Of a stretch of DNA of 41,292 bases, positions 29,989 through 38,705 are shown piece by piece. Source of the DNA: a virus; IMG/VR virus record IMGVR_UViG_3300035112_000010, positions 1 to 41,292 of that record; one strand, given 5' to 3'. Made by a program: the position numbers and the translations under genes. The notes below the pieces were generated by a model. It had not been told where the DNA came from and made no database searches. It worked only from the letters and a program-made list of their open reading frames with translations. Numbering within the stretch: position 1 is the stretch's first letter; each line of letters starts with the position of its first letter.

Positions 29989-30199
29989 CCACATCGCGGC
30001 CGCGCAGAGCCTGATCCTGCGCCTGAATGCCCCGCCCCAATACCATTCGGTCTGGGTGCGCAACGAGGTTCAGGAGGACGGCTCGGTCAAGCAACTGCTC
30101 TGCGTCTCGATCCGTCCGGCGCAGGTGAAGAACATCCACGTTCCAGCCGAGCACATGGGAATTCCCGTGGTGCAGGTGCCGTGGCCGAAGGGGCAGTGA
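29981..30199 (+). CDS. Small protein of the packaging region
   Basis: 72 residues from ATG 29981. MPDHIAAAQSLILRLNAPPQ, then YHSVWVRNEVQEDGSVKQLL and onward; ends PVVQVPWPKGQ. Strand-rich; precedes the terS-like gene. No family recognised. Confidence 0.5.
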   Translation: MPDHIAAAQSLILRLNAPPQYHSVWVRNEVQEDGSVKQLLCVSIRPAQVKNIHVPAEHMGIPVVQVPWPKGQ

Positions 30200-30517
30200 A
30201 TGGGCTCCGACCGCACCAAGCGCAAAGTCCGCGGCGGATCGCTGCTCGGCAATGACTGGGAACAAAAGACCCGGGCAAAAATACAAGCCGGTGGAATCGT
30301 TAAGCGTTTGATCCTTTTCGTGAATGGGAAAATTTCGCTAGAGCCCGCGCAAGTCACTGCTGGGCTTGGGCTTTTGAAGAAAGTTCTGCCCGATACCGTA
30401 TTCGTCGAGCACAGCGGCGAGGTCAAGCACAGCGTCATTAGAGCGCCGGCTGTTTCAACCAACCTGAATGATTGGGAGCGCCAGCACGTTCCCGAGCAGT
30501 ACAAAACGGAACACTGA
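30200..30517 (+). CDS. Probable small terminase subunit
   Basis: 105 residues. GGIVKRLILFVNGKISLEPA, then QVTAGLGLLKKVLPDTVFVE, and VEHSGEVKHS. The layout (basic N-terminus, helix, Q.....GLLKK.LPD....E.SGEV) is that of small phage terminase DNA-recognition subunits of proteobacterial phages. It lies upstream of TerL, separated by five small genes. The stop overlaps the next ATG. Moderate confidence, since small terminases vary. Confidence 0.6.
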   Translation: MGSDRTKRKVRGGSLLGNDWEQKTRAKIQAGGIVKRLILFVNGKISLEPAQVTAGLGLLKKVLPDTVFVEHSGEVKHSVIRAPAVSTNLNDWERQHVPEQYKTEH

Positions 30518-30906
30518 TGCTGATCGAGCGAAGGTCATTCCTGAAGGGGCTTGGAGCAACGCTATTCGTAGCGCCGGCCATCGTTCGGGCTGAGAGCTTG
30601 ATGCAGGTGAGGGAAGTAATGCCATCGGTGCCCGATTGGTGTCCCCCTGGCTGGCTGCCCCTGGACGGCAGGGAGATCAAGAAGAAGTTCTATCCCGATC
30701 TCTATCGCTCCTATGAGCGCATGCGCTTTCCGATGTTCGTCGCCAATGAGCAGCGGTTTGAAGGTTATGGCGGCTATAAGATTCCCGACGGCCGGCTGCA
30801 GCCAAGCTTCGTCCGGATTATCGCTGCGAAAGATCAGGTTAGATCAAACGGAACGATTGCGCGGGCTGGCGTAGTCGCAACTATTTCAATTCCAACGGAG
30901 CACTGA
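30517..30906 (+). CDS. Tat-signal protein with collar-like domain
   Basis: 129 residues from ATG 30517. R5-R6-S-F-L-K-G is a textbook twin-arginine motif, followed by a hydrophobic stretch and APAIVRA cleavage-type site. After it, WCPPGWLPLDGREIKKKFYP, then YKIPDGRLQPSFVRII, resembles a phage-tail-collar domain (P.GWL.cdG ... P...). So a folded protein destined for export through Tat. Unusual in a packaging cluster. May decorate or alter the cell surface. Confidence 0.7.
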   Translation: MLIERRSFLKGLGATLFVAPAIVRAESLMQVREVMPSVPDWCPPGWLPLDGREIKKKFYPDLYRSYERMRFPMFVANEQRFEGYGGYKIPDGRLQPSFVRIIAAKDQVRSNGTIARAGVVATISIPTEH

Positions 30907-30907
30907 C

Positions 30908-31042
30908 ATGCCTCTCAAGAAATCGACCAGCAAGAAGGCGTTCAAGTCCAACATTCGCGCTGAGGTCAAGGCCGGCAAGCCGGTCAAGCAGGCTGTGGCC
31001 ATCGCATACAGCGAGAAGCGGGCGGCTGAGCGCAAGAAATGA
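30908..31042 (+). CDS. 44-residue basic phage peptide
   Basis: MPLKKSTSKKAFKSNIRAEV, then KAGKPVKQAVAIAYSEKRAA, and ERKK. Small, lysine-rich, helical; near-identical layouts (MPLKK...IK.E...GKP.KQAVAIAL) occur in many phages. GGAG lies eight bases before the start. Stop overlaps the next start. Function unknown. Confidence 0.65.
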   Translation: MPLKKSTSKKAFKSNIRAEVKAGKPVKQAVAIAYSEKRAAERKK

Positions 31043-31251
31043 GATACCAGGTTCAGGACTACGTCTCGCCTGACGTTCCCAATCCTTTTCATTCATGGAC
31101 GCTTGATGGCGCTTGGGATCACAAGCGGCCGTGGCGCTTCCTTGAAGAACATGGGGATGTCGTCCGGGCTTTCGGCGATCTCTGGAAGACCAACAAGGAC
31201 GCCACATTCAACGTGTTAGGCGCCATTGAATATGCTCAGGTGAACCTTTGA
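31039..31251 (+). CDS. Small aromatic protein, unknown
   Basis: 70 residues starting MRYQVQDYVSPDVPNPFHSW, then RPWRFLEEHGDVVRAFGDLW. Overlaps genes on both sides by four bases. No family recognised. Confidence 0.45.
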   Translation: MRYQVQDYVSPDVPNPFHSWTLDGAWDHKRPWRFLEEHGDVVRAFGDLWKTNKDATFNVLGAIEYAQVNL

Positions 31252-31394
31252 CCCCAGACCAGGCCCGCGATCTCCTGCGCGCCATCCGCCGCGCTCCGCA
31301 GTCCAACCCAGGCTATGTCGAGCCGCTGTCTGATCTTGAGATAGAGGGCTGGATCGCATTCCTGCAGGCGCTGGGACTGATCAAGGATCAATAG
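31248..31394 (+). CDS. 48-residue protein, TTG start
   Basis: (M)TPDQARDLLRAIRRAPQSN, then PGYVEPLSDLEIEGWIAFLQ, ending ALGLIKDQ. TTG at 31248 overlaps the upstream TGA, with AGGTGA just before. A compact helical protein ahead of the terminase genes. No family recognised. Confidence 0.5.
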   Translation: MTPDQARDLLRAIRRAPQSNPGYVEPLSDLEIEGWIAFLQALGLIKDQ

Positions 31395-31398
31395 GCCA

Positions 31399-31635
31399 AT
31401 GTCATCTATCCGTATTCTTGATATCGTTAAGCCTGACTTGAAGGGTATCAGAGATCTTATCGCTTCGGAGCTGAGGCTCATTCGCAAGCGCGATCCCATT
31501 GAAGCACGCCGACGATTGAAGCGCTTCCAAGCTGGAATGGCTTCGCTGGAAGCGAACCTGAATCACAATTTATTTTATGGCAACGCTGGGGGCGGCGGTC
31601 TGGCCCATCTCCTCGGAAGGACAAATGGGGAATAG
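31399..31635 (+). CDS. Small helical protein before TerL
   Basis: 78 residues: MSSIRILDIVKPDLKGIRDL, then IASELRLIRKRDPIEARRRL and a G-rich end (NAGGGGLAHLLG). Charged helices. It overlaps the TerL start by 11 bases. Might be a small-subunit partner or accessory; not recognised. Confidence 0.45.
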   Translation: MSSIRILDIVKPDLKGIRDLIASELRLIRKRDPIEARRRLKRFQAGMASLEANLNHNLFYGNAGGGGLAHLLGRTNGE

Positions 31636-33136
31636 GTCACCTGCCTTCGATGTCATCTGGGAACCTCAAGTCGGCCCTCAGACAGCATTGCTGGCCTGTC
31701 CGATCTTCGAAATCTTCTTTGGCGGTGCCCGCGGTGGCGGCAAGACCGACGGGATGCTTGGGGAATGGATCAGCCACCAAGATCAGTTCGGCGAGCACTG
31801 CAATGCGATCATGTTCCGGCGCGAGCGCACGCAGCTCGTGGATACCATCGAGCGCAGCCGGCAGCTATTCCGGCCACTAGGAGCGAACTTCCATGAGCAA
31901 GAGAAACTTTGGCGTTTCCCCAACGGCTCACGATTTCAATTCGCCTATCTCGATCACGACAGCGACGCGGATGCTTATCAAGGCCGATCGCATACGCGTG
32001 TTTACATTGAGGAGATTGGGACGTTTCCCTCTCCCAATCCTATTTTTAAGCTCATGGCTACTCTGCGTAGTGGCCATGGTATCCCATGCGGATTTCGAGC
32101 TACAGGCAATCCTGGCGGCCCTGGCCATCAATGGGTACGTGCTCGCTATATTGATCCGGCGCCTCTTGGCTGGAAGACCATAAGCGATAGCTTCACCAAT
32201 CCATGGACGAAAGAGATCGTCCGGCGCGATCGGATCTTCATTCCCTCCAAGCTGCAGGACAACCGGTATCTGGGTTCTGAGTACGTTGCCAACTTGCAGA
32301 TGGTTGGCAATGCGCAGCTGGTCAGAGCATGGCTTGAGGGCGACTGGTCGGTCATCGAAGGCGCGTTCTTCCCGGAGTTCAGCGAGGCAAAGCATGTTAT
32401 CCCGCCTTTTCAGATTCCTGCGAACTGGCTTCGGTTCAGATCGGGCGACTGGGGGTCCGCCAAGCCTTTCAGCATTGGTTGGTGGTCTGTCGTTGGAGAC
32501 GACTTCCCGCTACGTCAGGACGGAGGACGGCAGCTTGTGGTGCTACCGCGGGGGGCGCTGGTCCGTTATCGAGAGTGGTACGGAGCATCATCGCCGAATG
32601 TGGGCCTCAAGCTCCCGGCCGAAGACGTTGCCGACGGGATCAAGGTAAGGGAAGCCGATGAGCCACGAGATATCGAAGGTAATCCGGCTGTTACCTATGG
32701 GGTGCTCGATCCCGCTGCATTTGCGTCTGACGGAGGTCCAAGCATCGCAGAGCGAATGGCTGGTCGCAAAGTATTCTTTCGACGGGCCGATAACGCCCGG
32801 GTCTCTGCCCGAGGAGCTATGGGTGGCTGGGACCAGGTACGTGCGCGTCTCATGGGGGACGGAGAGCGACCGGGCATCTATTTCTTCTCCACTTGCCGAG
32901 ATTCCATAAGAACGCTGCCGGCGCTCCAGCACGATGCCAACAAGCCTGAGGACGTGGATACCGAGTCCGAGGATCATGCCCCGGACGAAATTCGCTATGC
33001 CGCGATGAGCCGGCCTTATGTGAAGCAGGTTATAACCCGGCCTGAGCAAAAGCTTCTCGTGGTCGGGCCGGGCAACCAAGTTTCGCTCGATGACCTTTGG
33101 GAGGCGAAAGCGCCGCGCAAAAGCCAGAGGGTCTGA
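31625..33136 (+). CDS. terL: Large terminase subunit (TerL)
   Basis: 503 residues from ATG 31625, chosen because GGAAGGACAA lies just before it (an upstream in-frame ATG has none). Walker A GGARGGGKT at 33-41; Walker B VYIEEIG at 126-132; a nuclease-domain strand (RFRSGDWGSAKPFSIGWWSV, with an acidic residue) follows. Motor and nuclease for DNA packaging. ATG of the next gene overlaps its stop. Confidence 0.93.
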   Translation: MGNRSPAFDVIWEPQVGPQTALLACPIFEIFFGGARGGGKTDGMLGEWISHQDQFGEHCNAIMFRRERTQLVDTIERSRQLFRPLGANFHEQEKLWRFPNGSRFQFAYLDHDSDADAYQGRSHTRVYIEEIGTFPSPNPIFKLMATLRSGHGIPCGFRATGNPGGPGHQWVRARYIDPAPLGWKTISDSFTNPWTKEIVRRDRIFIPSKLQDNRYLGSEYVANLQMVGNAQLVRAWLEGDWSVIEGAFFPEFSEAKHVIPPFQIPANWLRFRSGDWGSAKPFSIGWWSVVGDDFPLRQDGGRQLVVLPRGALVRYREWYGASSPNVGLKLPAEDVADGIKVREADEPRDIEGNPAVTYGVLDPAAFASDGGPSIAERMAGRKVFFRRADNARVSARGAMGGWDQVRARLMGDGERPGIYFFSTCRDSIRTLPALQHDANKPEDVDTESEDHAPDEIRYAAMSRPYVKQVITRPEQKLLVVGPGNQVSLDDLWEAKAPRKSQRV

Positions 33137-33573
33137 TGACCGATTCAACGCTGATGACCAACCCGGTGACGCCAGTCATCAATGGCGCGGCTCTTTCGGC
33201 CTCCAATCCGCTTCCGGTGACCAATGTTGGGGTGCAGGCGTCTGGCGTGACGGCCTTGGCCGGTAATGCTACGGGCACCACGGGGGCTGTGGTGGGCACG
33301 CTGACGGCGACCTCGACCACCACGGCCTACATCAACGGCTTCACGGTCTCGGCTGTGGGCGGCACGGCGGCGGTTGGGCCGATCACCGTGGCGGGCTTGG
33401 TTGGCGGCTCGCAGGTCTATTACCTCAACTCGTCGGCTGCTGGCAGCTCGTTGGTGGTGAACTTCCAGAGCCCGATCGCCGCGAGCGCAGTCAACACCAA
33501 CATCACGATTACGACCACGGCTGACGGCACGGCGACGAGCGTCTCGGTCAATAGCTGGGGCTTCCGCCTCTGA
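33136..33573 (+). CDS. Beta-rich T/S/A protein between TerL and portal
   Basis: 145 residues: MTDSTLMTNPVTPVINGAAL, then long T/A/G/V stretches such as GTLTATSTTTAYINGFTVSA. Almost no charge; beta-sandwich or fibre-like. Overlaps TerL and portal genes by a base or more. Possibly a decoration or head-fibre protein. Not recognised. Confidence 0.55.
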   Translation: MTDSTLMTNPVTPVINGAALSASNPLPVTNVGVQASGVTALAGNATGTTGAVVGTLTATSTTTAYINGFTVSAVGGTAAVGPITVAGLVGGSQVYYLNSSAAGSSLVVNFQSPIAASAVNTNITITTTADGTATSVSVNSWGFRL

Positions 33574-35912
33574 TGGCTGTTGCGCTCCAACCAGAGCAGG
33601 AGATGGCAGCTCACTGGAAAACCCAGATCGAGCAGGCCGACAAGGCGACCGACAAGTGGCGCAAGCGCGCCGAGAAGATCTCCAAGACCTATCGGGATGA
33701 GCGGCCGGACCAGCCCGGCGCTGCCACTGCCTCTGATGGTGGCGTGGCCAAGCGGCTCAATCTGTTCTGGTCCAATGTCGAAACTTTGAAACCCGTCATC
33801 TATTCCAAGACGCCTGTTCCGATCGTTGAGCGGCGCTTTCTGGACAAGGATACTACGGGCAGGGTGGCCTCGACCATTCTTGAACGTGCGTTGCGGTATG
33901 AGGTCGCGATGAGCGGCTTTGATGCCACGATGCGCCGCTGCCGGAACGATTACCTGATTCCGGGGCGCGGTCAGGCATGGGTGCGCTATGACCCGAAGTT
34001 CGGCGATCCGATCAGCCCCGAGCAGACAGCCGACCGTGACATCACGGACGGCGCTGGCGAGCCAATGGATGAGAGCCGTGAGATGGCTGAGGACGCGCAG
34101 GAGCGCGAGTTCCTCGCCGAAAGCCTCGCGGTCGATTACGTGCATTGGCAGGATTTCTACGTATTCCCGCCGAACGCTCGGACTTGGTGCGAGGTGGAAG
34201 GCGTCGGGCGCCGGCTGTTCCTGTCACGGACCGACCTGATCGAGAATTTTGGCGAGGCGACTGGCAAGAAGATCGAGCTCGACCACGTTCCCCGCACCGA
34301 TAACAACCAGCAAGGGGAAAGCCTGCTGTCGGGTCAGGAGGGCTTGCAGGCGACCATCTATGAGATTTGGTGGAAGCCGGAGCGCAAGGTCTACTTCATT
34401 GCGAAGTCCTATGGAGAGGTCTGCAAAGAGGTTGACGACCCCTTGAAGCTGGAAGGCTTCTTTCCGTGCCCTGAGCCGCTGTCGGCGACCATGACCAACG
34501 ACAGCATGATTCCGGTCCCGGATTATGCGGAGAGCCAGGATCAATATCTCCAGATTGACGAGCTGACCAAGCGCATCGACATCCTGACGGCATCGACGCG
34601 GGTTGTTGGCGTCTATGACAGCGCGGCGCAGTCCCTGAAACGGGTCTTTGAAGAGGCCAGCGAGCCCAATCTGATCCCCGTGGATAGCTGGGCCATGTTC
34701 GCCGAAAAGGGCGGGCTGAAGGGCGCTATCGACTGGGTACCGATCGAGGCGGTGGCCAAGACACTGCAAATCCTGATCGAGGTACGGACCAAGGTCATTG
34801 AGGACCTGGACCGAACGACGGGTATTTCCGACATCATGCGCGGCACGTCGGACGCCCGGGAGACCATGGGCGGCCAGCGGCTCAAGAGCAACAATTCCTC
34901 GACGCGGGTACGTGAGCGGCAGGACGCGATGGCCCGGTTTGCCCGTGATGTGATCTGCATCATGGGCGAGATCGTCTCGGAGCATTACTCGCCGGAGACG
35001 CTGATTCAGGTATCCGGCGCGATGTATGACGAGGGGCTTGACCCTCCCGCACTTCCCCAATCGGTGCAGCCGCCCATCAACCCGGCAGGGCCGGCCCCGA
35101 TGCCCCCGCAGGCGCCGAACGGCTCTCCTCTCGCTCCGGTGCCTGCGGGGCCGCCTGCCGATTCCCCCGAACAGCAGCAGGCTCGCAAGCTCGACATGAT
35201 CAGCAACGCGATCGCGCTGCTGCGGCAGGACAAGCTCCGCGGCTTCCGGATCGATATCGAGACGGACTCGACCGTCCAAGGCGATGCCGAGCAGGAGAAG
35301 GCTCAGCGAATTGAGTTCCTGACCGCGACAACGAAGTTCATCGAGACGGCCGCGCAGGTCACTCAGATGGTCCCCGAGTTCGCACCCTTGGCAGCCAAGA
35401 TGCTGGGCTTTGGCGTCCGTGGTTTCCGGGTGGGACGCGATCTGGAAAGCGCGATTGAGGAGTTCTGCGACAAGGCCGAGCAAGACGCCAAGGCCAAGGC
35501 ATCGCAGCCGCCGCAGCCCAATGCGGAGCAGATCAAGGCTCAGACCGAGCAGATGAAGGCGCAGGCCGAGATCGACCGGCAGAAGGTGGAGAACGAGGGC
35601 GAGCAGGCCAACAATGCCGCCAATCTGCGCATGAAGGAAATCGACATGCAGATGGAGCAGATGCGGCTCCGGATGGCCGAGATCAAGCTCGAGGAAACCC
35701 GCGTTCAAATGATGGGCAAGGCTCATGAAGCCGGCGAGGGCGAGGCCGGCTCGACCAAGGGCTTCGGCATCCATCCCATGATTGCCGGCGAGCACATCGT
35801 CAAGGCCGCCCAGGCGATAGATCTGGCGTCGCGTCGCAATGCAGCGCCGAAACGGATCATTCGCGGTCCCGACGGCAAGGCTGAACACATCATCACGGAC
35901 TTTCAGGAGTAG
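33573..35912 (+). CDS. Portal protein (P22-type size)
   Basis: 779 residues, a P22-class portal length. WRKRAEKISKTYRDERPDQP near the start, then MSGFDATMRRCRNDYLIPGR with GQAWVRYDP, and DVYHWQDF-like (VDYVHWQDFYVFPPNARTW). A P/A/Q-rich break near 500-535 precedes a long Q/E/K-rich coiled-coil (QIKAQTEQMKAQAEIDRQKV), as in the barrel of large portals. It anchors DNA entry and tail. Start overlaps the preceding gene. Confidence 0.88.
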   Translation: MAVALQPEQEMAAHWKTQIEQADKATDKWRKRAEKISKTYRDERPDQPGAATASDGGVAKRLNLFWSNVETLKPVIYSKTPVPIVERRFLDKDTTGRVASTILERALRYEVAMSGFDATMRRCRNDYLIPGRGQAWVRYDPKFGDPISPEQTADRDITDGAGEPMDESREMAEDAQEREFLAESLAVDYVHWQDFYVFPPNARTWCEVEGVGRRLFLSRTDLIENFGEATGKKIELDHVPRTDNNQQGESLLSGQEGLQATIYEIWWKPERKVYFIAKSYGEVCKEVDDPLKLEGFFPCPEPLSATMTNDSMIPVPDYAESQDQYLQIDELTKRIDILTASTRVVGVYDSAAQSLKRVFEEASEPNLIPVDSWAMFAEKGGLKGAIDWVPIEAVAKTLQILIEVRTKVIEDLDRTTGISDIMRGTSDARETMGGQRLKSNNSSTRVRERQDAMARFARDVICIMGEIVSEHYSPETLIQVSGAMYDEGLDPPALPQSVQPPINPAGPAPMPPQAPNGSPLAPVPAGPPADSPEQQQARKLDMISNAIALLRQDKLRGFRIDIETDSTVQGDAEQEKAQRIEFLTATTKFIETAAQVTQMVPEFAPLAAKMLGFGVRGFRVGRDLESAIEEFCDKAEQDAKAKASQPPQPNAEQIKAQTEQMKAQAEIDRQKVENEGEQANNAANLRMKEIDMQMEQMRLRMAEIKLEETRVQMMGKAHEAGEGEAGSTKGFGIHPMIAGEHIVKAAQAIDLASRRNAAPKRIIRGPDGKAEHIITDFQE

Positions 35913-35917
35913 GATCA

Positions 35918-36400
35918 ATGGCACTTTACTCGGTTTCGAATACGCTGGCAGGTTCTCAGCAGAACCTGTCTTCGTCTTACAAGACGCTGGTAGCACTGAC
36001 CGCGGCCACCGGCGCGGCTACGCTCAAGCGCGGCTGGATTTATGAAATCGAGGTCGGGCTGGACGGCCTGCCGAACTCGACGGATTGCGCCGTGGTCTGG
36101 CAGTGGTCGCGGCAGACGGCGGCTGGCACCTCGACGTCGGCCACGCCAAATCCGCTTGATCCGGCCGATACTGCCGCTGGTCTGGTCGCCTCGGTCAATT
36201 TCACGGCCGAAGGCACGGTTACGTCGGCTTCCGAGCTTCTGACGCTGGCGCTCAACCAGCGCAACTCACAGCGCTGGATTGCCCGAGATGACAGGTCGGC
36301 GCTGGTCATTCCGGCCACGAACCTCGCCGGTATCGCAGGGCGCGCGAAATCCTCGACCTATGCCTCGACCGCGGTCATGTCGCAGCATTTTGAGGAATAA
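35918..36400 (+). CDS. Beta-rich structural-type protein after portal
   Basis: 160 residues: MALYSVSNTLAGSQQNLSSS, with G/T/A-rich strands and a pattern like WQWSRQTAAGTSTSATPNPL. Resembles small head-decoration or tail proteins. Stop overlaps the next ATG. Not recognised. Confidence 0.5.
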   Translation: MALYSVSNTLAGSQQNLSSSYKTLVALTAATGAATLKRGWIYEIEVGLDGLPNSTDCAVVWQWSRQTAAGTSTSATPNPLDPADTAAGLVASVNFTAEGTVTSASELLTLALNQRNSQRWIARDDRSALVIPATNLAGIAGRAKSSTYASTAVMSQHFEE

Positions 36401-36666
36401 TGCGACAGCCGCAGGGATACACGATCATTACGGGTCCAGGCCCTGGCGCGGGCGAAATGGACTCGTTTACCTGCGCGCACTGCAATTCCGTGCGGTTTGT
36501 CAAGCCAAACGAGCGCGCTGAAGATCTGGGCGGGATCTGCCACCTCTGCGGCGACAAGAGCCGGCCCAGCTTCGTTTGCGAGAAGTGCGTCGGCAAGGGT
36601 TGCGATCCCTTCGAGAAGAAGCTGGAGCGCTGGGAACGCCGTGATCGCCTTCTGAGGTGTGTTTGA
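36400..36666 (+). CDS. Small cysteine-rich zinc protein
   Basis: 88 residues: CAHCNSVRFVKPNERAEDLG, then GICHLCGDKSRPSFVCEKCV. CxxC pairs (CAHC, CHLC, CEKC) suggest two zinc sites. A conserved small phage protein in this position; role unknown. Overlaps neighbours by one to a few bases. Confidence 0.6.
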   Translation: MRQPQGYTIITGPGPGAGEMDSFTCAHCNSVRFVKPNERAEDLGGICHLCGDKSRPSFVCEKCVGKGCDPFEKKLERWERRDRLLRCV

Positions 36667-37658
36667 TGTCGCACCTCTACAATCTCGCGCGGGTCACCAC
36701 GGCAACGACGGGCACGGGAACGATTACGCTCTCGACTGTGGTCTCTGGATACCTGACGTTCGCATTGGCTGGCGTTCAGGACGGTGAGACCGTCACCTAT
36801 GGCATCAAGGACGGCGCCAATAGCGAGATCGGCTATGGCGTCTATACTGCTGCCGGAACGACGCTCTCGCGCGCCACGATCATTAATTCCACCAATAGCG
36901 GCTCTGCGATCAATCTTTCCGGCTCAGCCGAGGTCTACATCACGGTTGCCGCAGCCGATCTCAACCTTGATGTCCAGACTTTCACGGCGAACGGCACATG
37001 GACCAAGCCGAGCGGGCTGATCGGCTCTGAGCTGGTCTTTGTTCAACTCTGGGGCGGTGGTGGTGGTGGCGGCAATGGCGCCGGCAACGATGGCGGCGGC
37101 GGCGGTGGTCAATATCTGGAAGGCTGGTACCGCGCCAGCGATCTAGGCTCGACGGAATCGGTTGTCGTGCCGGGAACGGCCGCCGGTGGCGCGCCGGGCA
37201 CTGCAGGCGGTAATACCACCTTCAAGGGCATGACGGCCTTTGGCGGTGGCGGCGGCGGCGGTAGCGGTGGCGGCGGCGGCGGTGGTGCAAAGGCCGCTGG
37301 TGCATCGAATGGCGGTGCTGGTGGCGGTCCGAGCGGTGGCGCGGCGGGCAATCCCGGCGGCGATTCCACGGCTGGCGGCGGTGGCAGCGGCAACGCACCG
37401 GCGGCTGCGGGCGGCTTCTCTGTCTGGGGCGGCGGCGGCGGCTCTTACACGACCGGAGCGGGCGGATCGTCCATCTGGGGCGGCGGTGGCGGCTCGGGCA
37501 ACGGCGGCACGGCTGGCACATCGGTCTTTGGCGGCAATGGTGGCGCCTCGGCCGGCGGCAATGGTGTGGCGCCAGGCGGTGGCGGGGGCGCCAATCCCAG
37601 CGCTACGGCAGGGACAGGCGCGCGCGGTGAGGCAAGGATCAGGGTGATCAGATCATGA
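36666..37658 (+). CDS. Glycine-rich adhesin / tail protein
   Basis: 330 residues from ATG 36666. N-terminal ~115 residues are a beta domain with a fibre-like start (SHLYNLARVTTATTGTGTIT). Residues about 125-330 are dominated by glycine runs, separated by short polar or aromatic inserts (FSVWGGGGGSY, SSIWGGGGGSG). Polyglycine-helix receptor-binding adhesins such as the T-even gp38 group share this architecture. It ends in a basic RIRVIRS. Overlaps the SGNH gene by four bases. Confidence 0.65.
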   Translation: MSHLYNLARVTTATTGTGTITLSTVVSGYLTFALAGVQDGETVTYGIKDGANSEIGYGVYTAAGTTLSRATIINSTNSGSAINLSGSAEVYITVAAADLNLDVQTFTANGTWTKPSGLIGSELVFVQLWGGGGGGGNGAGNDGGGGGGQYLEGWYRASDLGSTESVVVPGTAAGGAPGTAGGNTTFKGMTAFGGGGGGGSGGGGGGGAKAAGASNGGAGGGPSGGAAGNPGGDSTAGGGGSGNAPAAAGGFSVWGGGGGSYTTGAGGSSIWGGGGGSGNGGTAGTSVFGGNGGASAGGNGVAPGGGGGANPSATAGTGARGEARIRVIRS

Positions 37659-38704
37659 GATTGATTGCGGTAATATTGGCACTGTTCTTGGCGTCTCCAT
37701 CGTTGGCCGGCAATGACATCGTTGGGGACTCGATTGCGGCTGGGACGGCAGCAAGCCCGTCAACGCATTCATTCGGCTCTCTGCTCAATGACGAACTCGG
37801 TTTCGTCGATCACGGTGTGTCCGGCGCCGAGATCTTCGATGTGTCGGCGCAGACGGCTGGTGTTTCCGTCAGCCCCAATGATCTGAAAATCATCGTGGAG
37901 GGGCGCAATTCAGCGCGCTGGGGTTGCCCTGCGCCTTGTACTGGGACGGCCTCAACCGCCTTCCTCGCCGAATACCGCAGCTCCTATGAGGCAAATCTGG
38001 CATGGCTGGCCCTGCCATCCAAGCATACCGCGCGCGACGGATCGGTGACCTATCACGGCTCCTGCTGGAGCAATACGGCAGTCTACGGCATCGGCGAGAA
38101 CAGCAATTGCAATGGCAATTCGGCCGATCTGACGCCGATCGCCGGCAATGTACTGTATTTTGGCATGATCCAGCAGGACAACGCGCCCGGACAATGCACC
38201 TTTGACATCGATGGCGTATCCGGCGTTGCGGTCTTCAACACGCAGACCACGACCAATATCGGAACGACTTTCAACGGCGCCAGCTACGGATGGGCTACGG
38301 TGCGTGTTGTCGTCGGCGGCCTGATCTCGGCAACCCACACCGTTACCGTTCGTGTGACGTCGCCATCGAGCCCAGGCAATCGCTGCTATCTGGATTGGTA
38401 TGGCGGTAATTATCAGCCGTCCGGCCTGTCGAAGGTCTACGCCTCGAACGTCATCTATGCCGCGAACGCCGCGGCCTATGCCGGCAACGGCTCATCGACC
38501 ACCAATGACGACGCATTCAGCGCGCAGCAGGCGGCTGCGGTCGCGGAGCTTGCCGGCGATGGCCTCAACGTCGTCGTCTGGAACAACCGGGATGTGCTCG
38601 GCCCCTCCGACATGGACGGCGCGGTGCATCCAGTGAAGGGCCACCCCAAGATGTTCATCAACTTCTGGTGCCTGCAATCGCCCAAGCCGGCGGTGTGCCA
38701 GTAA
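37655..38704 (+). CDS. SGNH/GDSL hydrolase with signal peptide
   Basis: 349 residues. Signal-like start (MRLIAVILALFLASPSLAGN). GDSIAAG at 24-30 gives the nucleophile Ser26. VEGRNSARWG follows as the block with Gly/Asn. Near the end, DGAVHP holds D321 and H325 of the third block (DxxxHP). Between lie beta segments and cysteines. A surface esterase or polysaccharide-modifying enzyme tied to the adhesin next to it is likely; substrate unknown. Confidence 0.75.
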   Translation: MRLIAVILALFLASPSLAGNDIVGDSIAAGTAASPSTHSFGSLLNDELGFVDHGVSGAEIFDVSAQTAGVSVSPNDLKIIVEGRNSARWGCPAPCTGTASTAFLAEYRSSYEANLAWLALPSKHTARDGSVTYHGSCWSNTAVYGIGENSNCNGNSADLTPIAGNVLYFGMIQQDNAPGQCTFDIDGVSGVAVFNTQTTTNIGTTFNGASYGWATVRVVVGGLISATHTVTVRVTSPSSPGNRCYLDWYGGNYQPSGLSKVYASNVIYAANAAAYAGNGSSTTNDDAFSAQQAAAVAELAGDGLNVVVWNNRDVLGPSDMDGAVHPVKGHPKMFINFWCLQSPKPAVCQ

Positions 38705-38705
38705 G

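Noticed and set aside
34224-35996. 590-residue open frame antisense to the portal gene
   Set aside because: Leucine/histidine/glycine/arginine-rich composition typical of G+C-rich antisense shadow; the portal on the plus strand is strongly supported.
37109-37393. Proline-rich antisense frame
   Set aside because: It is the mirror of the glycine-rich adhesin (glycine codons read as proline on the other strand).
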